The notes under the pieces: model-generated
Told to the model about the DNA's origin: nothing
Database searches by the model: none
The model's input: only the letters and a program-made list of their open reading frames with translations
Part shown: positions 1 to 6,014 of the stretch, piece after piece
How the letters are laid out: each line of letters starts with the position of its first letter
Position numbering within the stretch: position 1 is the stretch's first letter
Assembly (NCBI GenBank): GCA_014728975.1
Contig: WJKQ01000141.1
Coordinates: 1-6,227, forward strand
DNA from: Candidatus Peregrinibacteria bacterium
Lineage (GTDB): Bacteria; Patescibacteriota; Gracilibacteria; UBA1369; LOWO2-01-FULL-3
DNA: 6,227 nt
Direction of reading: 5' to 3'
Position numbers and translations under genes: made by a program

Positions 1-283
1 TGTATTATTGGAATCTTTTTTATGCGGTAAGCCTGTTCTTGTTAATGAAAAATCGAAGGTTTTAAAAGGACATTGTATGCGCGGTAACGGGGGGTTGTGG
101 TACAGTAATAAAGATGAATTTGTTGAAGCTTTTCGTTATCTGGAAAGGAATAAAGATATTGCCGACAAGCTGGGGAAATCGGGTTATGAATATGTCAGAA
201 ACAATTATAGGTGGGACATATCGATTGATAAGTTTAAGAATTTTTTATGCAAAATAAACGATCAAAAGATAAAAGCAGACTGA
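1..283 (+). CDS. GT4-family glycosyltransferase, C-terminal fragment (5' end outside window)
   Basis: This is the last 93 or so residues of a retaining GT-B glycosyltransferase of the GT4 type, which moves a sugar from a nucleotide-sugar donor to a glycan or lipid acceptor at the cytoplasmic face. The reading frame is open from base 2, so the gene starts before the window; the TTG at position 8 is an internal leucine codon, not a start. The fragment opens with VLLESFLCGKPVLV, the usual donor-binding segment; its Glu (bases 11-13) fits the second Glu of the EX7E motif. A GGLWYSNKDEFVEAF segment follows (sugar-nucleotide loop and helix), then the typical closing helix with LGKSGYEYVRNNYRWD. It ends in TGA at 281-283, and its last 37 bases overlap the next gene, which suggests translational coupling. 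The acceptor and sugar cannot be told from the fragment. The family call is firm, the specificity unknown. Confidence 0.88.
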   Translation, partial: VLLESFLCGKPVLVNEKSKVLKGHCMRGNGGLWYSNKDEFVEAFRYLERNKDIADKLGKSGYEYVRNNYRWDISIDKFKNFLCKINDQKIKAD

Positions 284-2016
284 GATTTATTTTATTGTAT
301 CTGGTTGTTCCCGTTTTTTTGAGTCTGCTTGTTCTGACAATTGTTATGCAGTTATGGAACGCAAATTTATTTATTCCTTTTCAGTATAAGTGGGATTCTC
401 TCTTTTATTCGATGATAGTAAAGGGAATAGTCGATAATGGGTGGTATTGGTATAATTCTTTTATTGGAGCGCCGGACGGTCTCTATATTTTTTCATTTCC
501 GGCTCCGGTCGTGGATGTTTTGAATTTTTTAATTATTAAGGTTATTTCTTTTTTCACCAATTCCTGGGCTGCTATTTTAAATTTTTATTATGTTTTGACT
601 TATCCGTTGACAGCGGTGACTTCTTTGTATGTTCTCAAAAGGTTTGACTTTTCTTATATTCCCGCGCTGGTCGGAAGTATGCTTTTTACCTTTCTTCCAT
701 TTCATTTTTATCGGGGCGAGGCGCATTTGACCACTTCTGCTTATTATCTTATTCCGCTGATGGTAATGGTTTTGTTGTGGATTACATCGGGGAAATTTGA
801 TTTTAAAGGAAAGTTTAAAGATGCTTTTTTGAATAAAAAATATTTGTTTGCGGTTGTTCTTACCGTACTTGTTGCCGCAGTTAATATTCATTATGCTTTT
901 TTTTCCTGTTATTTATTGCTTATTGCGGGTTTTATAAATTTATTTAATTCCGAAAGAAGGTTCTGGCGGCGGATGGTTGTTCCATTGTCGCTTATTTTTG
1001 TGATTATCCTGGTTGTTTCCGCAAATTTACTGCCGACATGGATTTATGAATATCAGTATGGTGAAAATCCGATTGCTTATGACAGGAATCCTATAGAGGC
1101 AGAGATTTATGCTTTGAGAGTTCCTGAACTGATACTGCCTTTGGTTAATCACAGGATTTCTTTCTTTGCCGGTTTTAGAGGTATTTATTTTACAGGGGGG
1201 GAGAGTCCGGCTGTTTCTCTAGGCATTTTTGGAAGTATAGGTTTTTTGTTTTTACTTTTTATTCTTTTTTTGAAAAAAAAGATTCTTCAGAAGGGGATAG
1301 ATAAAAAAGCAGATAGCCTGGTTGATGTAAGCAGTCTTAATGTCTTTGCTTTATTTGTGGCAATGACTGGATTTTTGGGGTCGATTTTTGCTCATTTTAT
1401 ATCAAGCAGTATTCGTTGTTATAACAGAATGTCTATTTTTATAGCTTTTTTCTCGATTTTTGCGTTTGTATTTATATTAAATGTTATTAAAGAGAAAAAA
1501 TTTAGGACTAAATTAAAAGCATTATTGGTATATTGTATCTATCTTTTTGTTTTAGTATTGGGAATTTTTGATCAGACTATTCCAGCATTTGTTCCTTCTT
1601 ATGAGAAAACCGAGGCTATATTTTTTGAAGACGAGACATTTATAAAAAAAATTGAGGAAGAAGTTCCCGCGGGCAGTATGATTTTTCAACTTCCTTATCA
1701 TCAGTTTCCGGAAGGCGGACATGTTGCAGGCATGCTTGATTATGACCATTTTAGAGCTTATCTTCATTCAGAAAATTTGAAATGGAGTTATGGTGGAATG
1801 AAGGGTGAGCCTAATGATTTTTGGCAGAGAGAAATCGCTAAAAAACCGATAAATGAGTTTTTGGAGGAAATCAAATCCAAAGGTTTTAGTGGTGTTTATG
1901 TTGATACTAATGCGTATTTGGATAAGGGGAAGAGTATAATAAGTAAAATTGAGGATTTAGTTAAATCAAAACCAATATTAAGTGAAAATGGAAGATTTGT
2001 ATTTTTTAAATTATAA
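247..2016 (+). CDS. Polytopic membrane protein, GT-C-like, probable glycan-transfer enzyme
   Basis: A 589-residue membrane protein with about eleven or twelve hydrophobic segments: residues 14-36, 87-104, 108-129, 137-155, 163-180, 198-213, 215-232, 242-264, 325-343, 364-384, 393-412 and 424-442. A soluble domain follows from about 445 to the end. Between TM1 and TM2 lies an outward loop with WDSLFY (49-54) and GAPDGLYIFSFP (74-85). An acidic residue just after TM1 (here D50) is where GT-C glycosyltransferases usually hold the catalytic Asp. Other landmarks are EAHLTTSAYYLIPL (158-171), IRCYNRMSIF (389-398) and, in the tail, LKWSYGGMKG (511-520). GT-C enzymes use polyprenyl-phosphate sugars outside the membrane; that role is inferred here. 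The ATG at 247 gives a basic N-terminus before TM1, and the next in-frame Met (residue 34) would remove TM1. The gene overlaps the upstream GT4 by 37 nt and has no visible Shine-Dalgarno. An uncharacterised YfhO-like or PTPS-related membrane protein is the main alternative. Confidence 0.72.
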   Translation: MQNKRSKDKSRLRFILLYLVVPVFLSLLVLTIVMQLWNANLFIPFQYKWDSLFYSMIVKGIVDNGWYWYNSFIGAPDGLYIFSFPAPVVDVLNFLIIKVISFFTNSWAAILNFYYVLTYPLTAVTSLYVLKRFDFSYIPALVGSMLFTFLPFHFYRGEAHLTTSAYYLIPLMVMVLLWITSGKFDFKGKFKDAFLNKKYLFAVVLTVLVAAVNIHYAFFSCYLLLIAGFINLFNSERRFWRRMVVPLSLIFVIILVVSANLLPTWIYEYQYGENPIAYDRNPIEAEIYALRVPELILPLVNHRISFFAGFRGIYFTGGESPAVSLGIFGSIGFLFLLFILFLKKKILQKGIDKKADSLVDVSSLNVFALFVAMTGFLGSIFAHFISSSIRCYNRMSIFIAFFSIFAFVFILNVIKEKKFRTKLKALLVYCIYLFVLVLGIFDQTIPAFVPSYEKTEAIFFEDETFIKKIEEEVPAGSMIFQLPYHQFPEGGHVAGMLDYDHFRAYLHSENLKWSYGGMKGEPNDFWQREIAKKPINEFLEEIKSKGFSGVYVDTNAYLDKGKSIISKIEDLVKSKPILSENGRFVFFKL

Positions 2017-2022
2017 AGTTTT

Positions 2023-2751
2023 TTAGTATCTGTTGATTGTTATAATACTCAGGCCGAAACCTAGGTTTATTTTATTTTCGATCTTTTCGAACCATTTGAA
2101 AAGAATTTTTTTGAGGATTCCTTTGGGTTTGTTTCTTACCGAACTGTTTATGTCCATTTTTAGCAATTTGCCGGTTACGAAGTATATGGGAACTCCGAGC
2201 ATGTTCCAATATCTTGAGTAAATTGTTTTTCCTCCTGTCTGTTTGATCAGTTTTCTGAGAGCTTTTTTGTTGTATCTGCGAAAGTGGCCGATTTTTTTGT
2301 CTCTTTGACAGAATAATGACTGATATGCCGGAACGAGAATCAAGATTATTCCGTTTTTGTTTAACAGTTTTTTAAGTTTTTTTAGAGCTTTTTGATCGTC
2401 TTTAATGTGTTCCAGAGTGTCAATCAATGTAATTACATCGAATTTTTCTCTTAGGTTTTCTATATTTTCAATTTTCATGTTAATTATTTTATCTCCAATG
2501 CCATAAAGTTTATTTGCATATTTAATCTGGTCTTTGTTTGGTTCGATTCCGGTGACGTCAAAGTTGTTATTCCTTAATATATGAATTAAATGGCCGGATC
2601 CGGCTCCTACATCCAGGATTTTTCCGCCTTTTTTGTGTTTTTTTATTAATTTTAATAAAAAGTTGTTGAGATTTGAGTTGCGGTAGTCTTTATCTATATT
2701 TCCCAGGGATTTGTAAAGTTTGTCCAGTTCTTTAAACGATTTGTTTTTCAT
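2023..2751 (-). CDS. Class I SAM-dependent methyltransferase of a glycan cluster
   Basis: A 242-residue Rossmann-fold methyltransferase. Motif I, LDVGAGSGH, is at residues 46-54, the acidic residue ending strand 2 is E70 (in VTGIEPN), and the strand-4 motif DTLEHI is at 111-116. After the core comes PAYQSLF (141-147), then an IGHFRRYNKKALRKL stretch (154-168) in which the H-x-R-R-Y pattern is typical of methyltransferases found beside polyprenyl-phosphate glycosyltransferases. The substrate is not known; a sugar, a lipid carrier or a small metabolite are all possible. The region 183-198 is hydrophobic and may lie on the membrane. The ATG at 2751 overlaps the end of the LAB_N gene by 20 nt in another frame, and the bases before it (GTTGCTTAGAA) contain no Shine-Dalgarno, so translation is probably coupled. 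It is the last gene of the minus-strand run, stopping 6 nt from the end of the convergent membrane-protein gene. The protein is lysine-rich, as expected from its AT-rich DNA. Confidence 0.88.
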   Translation of the reverse strand: MKNKSFKELDKLYKSLGNIDKDYRNSNLNNFLLKLIKKHKKGGKILDVGAGSGHLIHILRNNNFDVTGIEPNKDQIKYANKLYGIGDKIINMKIENIENLREKFDVITLIDTLEHIKDDQKALKKLKKLLNKNGIILILVPAYQSLFCQRDKKIGHFRRYNKKALRKLIKQTGGKTIYSRYWNMLGVPIYFVTGKLLKMDINSSVRNKPKGILKKILFKWFEKIENKINLGFGLSIITINRY

Positions 2752-3016
2752 TTCTAAGCAACATAAGATTTCTAATGTAGACTATGGTGTTTAAGGACAT
2801 TGCCAGCAGAAAGACCAGGTCGTTTCTCTGGAAGGAGTATACGAGCAAAATTAATGATCCTACAATGCTCAAATACCAGAATGAAACGGGAATAACGGAT
2901 TTTTTCTTTTTTTCAGAGACTATCCACTGAATAATGAACCTTGAAAAAAAAGCACAGGCGCCGACAAGTCCCCAAAAAGTCCAGAAGTCTATTTGAAAGT
3001 TTAGAAAGTTATTCAT
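2732..3016 (-). CDS. Stand-alone LAB_N (lipid A biosynthesis N-terminal domain) membrane protein
   Basis: A 94-residue protein made entirely of three hydrophobic segments (about 12-32, 43-61 and 66-87). It carries the LAB_N signature: SRFIIQWIVSEKKKKS at 25-40, then VIPVSFWYLSIVGS at 41-54, an N-D-L-V-F turn at 65-69 and the closing YIRNLMLL at 80-87. The domain takes its name from an N-terminal extension of some lipid A disaccharide synthases, but is often a separate small gene beside a GT2 transferase, as here. To my knowledge it belongs to the same superfamily as MtN3/PQ-loop three-TM half-transporters, so it may work as a dimer that moves or presents a lipid-linked sugar; this is inference. 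No LpxB-like domain is attached or nearby. Its ATG at 3016 lies inside the last codons of the GT2 gene (8 nt overlap), and its end overlaps the methyltransferase start by 20 nt. Family confidence is high, function confidence low. Confidence 0.88.
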   Translation of the reverse strand: MNNFLNFQIDFWTFWGLVGACAFFSRFIIQWIVSEKKKKSVIPVSFWYLSIVGSLILLVYSFQRNDLVFLLAMSLNTIVYIRNLMLLRNEKQIV

Positions 3017-3944
3017 AGGTCTTATTTATTATGAAATGTTTTTTATTATTATTTCTTATAATTAATTCTGCAACTAAGCCAAAAATGATGATTTGAATAC
3101 TTAAGATAAAAAGCAAAAGGCTGAAAATAAACAGCGGTCTTGTTCCGATAGAGTTTCCCATAAGCCAAATTATAAATAAGTAGAGAAGCGACAGTCCTGA
3201 TATAAAGAGGATGATCAGGCCGATTTTCCCAAAAAAATGTAAAGGTTTTTGGAGATATTTTGTTATAAGAATTACTGTAAGAAAATCGAAAAAGCCGGTT
3301 ATAAGGCGTTTTGCACCGTATTTTGATTTTCCGTGTTTTCTTTTTCTGTGATTAATTTTGATCTCTCCTATTTTGAATCCTTTTGCGGAAAGAATAGTAG
3401 GTATAAATCTATGCATATCTCCGTGGATCTCCAGTTGGTCTGTTGTGTTTTTTTTAAATAATTTGAATCCACAATTCATATCGTGGATTTTAACTTTGCT
3501 TAATTTTTTGGTGAGAACGTTTGCTATTTTTGAAGGAATTTTTTTGCCTGACGGGTCTTTTCTATTGTATTTCCAGCCCGAAACAACATCAAATTTTCCT
3601 TTCTTCATTTCTTTGATGAAATTGGGGATTTCTTTTGGGTCGTCCTGTAGATCTGCATCAATAGTGAAAATATATTCGCCTTTTGCATAATCAAATCCTG
3701 CCTGCAGCGCACACGATTTTCCAAAATTTTTCGAGAAACTTATTATTTTTACTCTTTTTTTATTATTTTTTTGTATTTTTTGGAGAATATCCAGTGATTT
3801 ATCTGTTGATCCGTCGTCTATAAATATAATTTTGTAGTTTATTTCATTTTTTCTGCAGATATTTTGGATTTGTGAATAAAGTTCTTCTAAACTTTTCTCT
3901 TCGTTATAAACAGGGATAAGAATTGAGTATAGAGTTTTTTTCAT
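3009..3944 (-). CDS. GT2 polyprenyl-phosphate sugar transferase (DPM1/ArnC/GtrB-like)
   Basis: A 311-residue inverting GT-A enzyme expected to transfer a sugar from a nucleotide donor to undecaprenyl (or similar) phosphate on the inner face of the membrane. Landmarks in order are SILIPVYNEE (7-16), IDDGSTD (42-48) for nucleotide binding, SKNFGKSCALQAGFDYAKG (71-89), the metal-binding DADLQDD (96-102) and NCGFKLF (157-163). The conserved basic loop KRKHGKSKYG (201-210) follows, and then two transmembrane helices at about 236-262 and 269-296. The two-TM tail marks the GtrB/ArnC-type subgroup and the length is normal for it. The sugar cannot be predicted. The ATG at 3944 lies 9 nt after the end of the V-ATPase subunit D gene and has no Shine-Dalgarno (bases AACTCTATAG precede it). 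Its stop codon overlaps the LAB_N start, so the two proteins are probably made together. The DNA is much more AT-rich than that of the ATPase genes just upstream. Confidence 0.93.
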   Translation of the reverse strand: MKKTLYSILIPVYNEEKSLEELYSQIQNICRKNEINYKIIFIDDGSTDKSLDILQKIQKNNKKRVKIISFSKNFGKSCALQAGFDYAKGEYIFTIDADLQDDPKEIPNFIKEMKKGKFDVVSGWKYNRKDPSGKKIPSKIANVLTKKLSKVKIHDMNCGFKLFKKNTTDQLEIHGDMHRFIPTILSAKGFKIGEIKINHRKRKHGKSKYGAKRLITGFFDFLTVILITKYLQKPLHFFGKIGLIILFISGLSLLYLFIIWLMGNSIGTRPLFIFSLLLFILSIQIIIFGLVAELIIRNNNKKHFIINKTYE

Positions 3945-3953
3945 CTATAGAGT

Positions 3954-4586
3954 TTATCTTGCTTCGGCCTCTTCAATCATTGCTTTGACTCTCATTACGC
4001 TGACAATTGTTGACCTTTCGGATTCTGCAAGTTTCATTGTGATGAATTTTACTGTTTCCTGCAAGTCGGGAATCATTTTGTATTCCAGGGCGTTGACACG
4101 GCGGCGTGTGGTTTCGAGTTCCGCGGCTAGACGTTCCGCCTGCTTCTCTATTTCAGCGAGTTTTATAAGAAGGGGAAATACGTCCTGGAAGGCTGAAAGC
4201 GCCATATCCAGTTCTGCGCTGGTTTGCAGATATCCGTAATTTAATATATCTCCTTCCTGTTTGAGTTTGAAATATGGAATGTGCACGCTCATAACATTTT
4301 TCTTTTCAACTTCGAGTTCGACTTTTGCGGACGGGTAAAGGAGAGCTGTTTCGAGCATGTCGGGATGCATCATGGAAGATGCCTGCATAAAGTTTTTGAA
4401 AGCTTTTGAGAGTTTTTCTTCTACCTCGCGACGGAGAGATTTTGCTTCCTTTATGATTTCCATAAATTTCTGCATGAGTCCGTCCTGTTTGTCTTTGAGC
4501 AGCTTATGTCCGCGTTTGGCGCTCTTTAGCCTCTTTTTGAGGTTCAAAAGCTCCATTCTGGTTGGTTTTACGTTGAGTTTGGCCAT
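3954..4586 (-). CDS. atpD: V/A-type ATP synthase subunit D (central stalk)
   Basis: A 210-residue central-stalk (rotor shaft) subunit of a V/A-type rotary ATPase. It forms a long antiparallel coiled coil inside the A3B3 head and couples ATP turnover to rotation of the membrane ring. The N-terminal helix starts with the family motif KPTRMELLNLKKRL (7-20) and runs to about residue 72. A short globular part (about 75-120) contains the YPSAKVELEVEKKNVMSV segment (84-101). The C-terminal helix (about 125-205) holds TRRRVNALEY (160-169) and KLAESERS (185-192), the most conserved parts of the family. The length is typical. The ATG at 4586 lies 3 nt after the subunit B stop codon; the purine-rich GAAGAAAAAAA upstream is too far away or too weak to count as a clear ribosome binding site. 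D as the last ATPase gene after A and B matches the A-B-D order of archaeal-type operons. Confidence 0.96.
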   Translation of the reverse strand: MAKLNVKPTRMELLNLKKRLKSAKRGHKLLKDKQDGLMQKFMEIIKEAKSLRREVEEKLSKAFKNFMQASSMMHPDMLETALLYPSAKVELEVEKKNVMSVHIPYFKLKQEGDILNYGYLQTSAELDMALSAFQDVFPLLIKLAEIEKQAERLAAELETTRRRVNALEYKMIPDLQETVKFITMKLAESERSTIVSVMRVKAMIEEAEAR

Positions 4587-4589
4587 TAT

Positions 4590-5981
4590 TTATTGTTTTT
4601 TTTCTTCAGATTCTTTTTTTGGTAGATATTTATCAATGAATTCGTCTTTGACACGCTTTAGTTCGGATCTTGGTAGAATTGTCAGAAGTTCCCAGCCGAG
4701 GTCGAGAGTTTCTTCGATACTGCGGTCTTCCATTTCGCCCTGTGTGATGAACTTTTTTTCAAAATCATTGGCGAATTTTAAGTATTTGAGGTCGATGTCG
4801 GAGAGTGCGGATTCTCCCAAAATTATTGCGAGATCCCGTACTTCCAGTCCGCGTGCGAACGACGCGTATAGCTGTCCGAAAAGTCCTTCATGATCCTCAC
4901 GTGTTACTTTTCGCGCAGTCGGAGAAAGTCGGGATAACGAAGGAAGGACGTCTACGGGCGGATATATATTTTCCTGATGTAATTTTCTTGAAAGTACTAT
5001 CTGTCCTTCCGTGATATATCCCGTAAGGTCCGGAATAGGGTGGGTAATATCATCTTCCGGCATTGTAAGGATAGGAATTTGTGTAATTGAGCCTTTTTTC
5101 CCTTTGATTCGTCCCGCTCTTTCATAGATTGTCGCAAGGTCGGTATATAAATATCCGGGATATCCTCTTCGTCCCGGAACCTCCTTTCTTGCCGCTGATA
5201 CCTCACGCAGCGCTTCACAGTAGTTTGTAAGGTCGGTCAGAATTACCAGTACGTGCATGTCTTTTTCGTACGCGAGATATTCAGCGGTAGTCAGAGCCAG
5301 TCGGGGTGTGGCTATACGTTCAACTACCGGGTCGGCTGCGGTATTGATATACAGAACAGATCTGTTGATCGCCCCTGTTTTTTTGAATTCGTTTGTGAAA
5401 TATTCCGCTTCTTCAAATGTAACACCCATCGCGGCGAAAATGACCGCGAATTCTCCGGCTCCCTCCTCTCTTACTTTTGCCTGTCTTGCTATTTGAGCGG
5501 CTACGGGTGAATGGGGGAGTCCCGCTCCGGAGAAAACAGGCAGCTTTTGTCCTCGAACAAGTGTGTTTAGTGCGTCGATTGTTGAAATTCCGGTCTGAAT
5601 AAAATCGTTCGGATAATCTCTCGAGTAAGGATTTATGGGTGCTCCGTTGATGTTTAACTTTTTTTCGGGAATTATTTCAGGCCCCTCGTCTATCGGGATT
5701 CCTCTTCCTGAAAAGACACGGCCGAGCATGTCTTCGGATACGCCGATTTCAAGAGGCTTTCCGAGAAATTTTGCTTTTGTTCCTTCTGTGGTAATTCCGC
5801 GGGTGCTCTCGAACATCTGTACCAGAGCTATGTCTTTGTTTACTTCAAGGACTTTTCCCAGTCTTTTTTCAGTATTGGGAAGTGTCATTTCTACAAGCTC
5901 CTCAAATTTTACCCCCTCGACTCCTTCCACCAATATCAGCGGTCCGGAAATTGATGATAAAGTTTTATATTCTTTTTGCAT
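4590..5981 (-). CDS. atpB: V/A-type ATP synthase subunit B (non-catalytic head subunit)
   Basis: A 463-residue regulatory subunit that alternates with catalytic subunit A in the A3B3 head. Residues 1-75 form the beta-barrel (TLSSISGPLILVEGVEG at 7-23). The nucleotide-fold domain has SGAGLPHSPVA (151-161) where a catalytic subunit would have a P-loop; the missing GKT is normal for B and separates it from A. Further landmarks are NYCEALREVSAARKEVPGRR (253-272), GYPGYLYTDLATIYERAGR (273-291), and PPVDVLPSLSR (341-351). The last matches the ATPase alpha/beta signature, and its R351 corresponds to the arginine that reaches into the catalytic site of subunit A. The helical C-terminal domain ends with TILPRSELKRVKDEFIDKYL (434-453) and a charged tail. 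The ATG at 5981 follows the subunit A stop by 33 nt; the AT-rich spacer shows no Shine-Dalgarno. The gene is complete with no frameshift. Confidence 0.98.
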   Translation of the reverse strand: MQKEYKTLSSISGPLILVEGVEGVKFEELVEMTLPNTEKRLGKVLEVNKDIALVQMFESTRGITTEGTKAKFLGKPLEIGVSEDMLGRVFSGRGIPIDEGPEIIPEKKLNINGAPINPYSRDYPNDFIQTGISTIDALNTLVRGQKLPVFSGAGLPHSPVAAQIARQAKVREEGAGEFAVIFAAMGVTFEEAEYFTNEFKKTGAINRSVLYINTAADPVVERIATPRLALTTAEYLAYEKDMHVLVILTDLTNYCEALREVSAARKEVPGRRGYPGYLYTDLATIYERAGRIKGKKGSITQIPILTMPEDDITHPIPDLTGYITEGQIVLSRKLHQENIYPPVDVLPSLSRLSPTARKVTREDHEGLFGQLYASFARGLEVRDLAIILGESALSDIDLKYLKFANDFEKKFITQGEMEDRSIEETLDLGWELLTILPRSELKRVKDEFIDKYLPKKESEEKKQ

Positions 5982-6014
5982 GATTAGTATATATTTGTTA
6001 GTGGATTTATTTAA

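Noticed and set aside
281..283. TGA stop of the GT4 fragment as possible recoding (TGA as Gly or Trp)
   Set aside because: The protein ends at the family's usual place, another in-frame TGA follows soon after, no other gene here contains an internal TGA, and tryptophans are encoded by TGG.
577..891. A 104-codon minus-strand open frame inside the membrane-protein gene
   Set aside because: The plus-strand frame has coherent transmembrane segments and motifs over the same bases; the antisense translation has none.
2041..2046. A perfect TATAAT on the plus strand just after the convergent junction
   Set aside because: No -35-like element lies at a suitable distance and no plus-strand gene follows; it falls in coding sequence of the methyltransferase and is expected by chance in AT-rich DNA.
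4357..4893. A 178-codon plus-strand open frame opposite the D/B junction
   Set aside because: It runs antisense across two strongly identified ATPase genes, has a serine/arginine-rich sequence typical of shadow frames, and resembles no family I know.
4590..5981. Missing GKT in the P-loop region of the ATPase subunit, taken at first as inactivation
   Set aside because: A degenerate P-loop is normal for the non-catalytic B subunit, and the rest of the sequence matches B.
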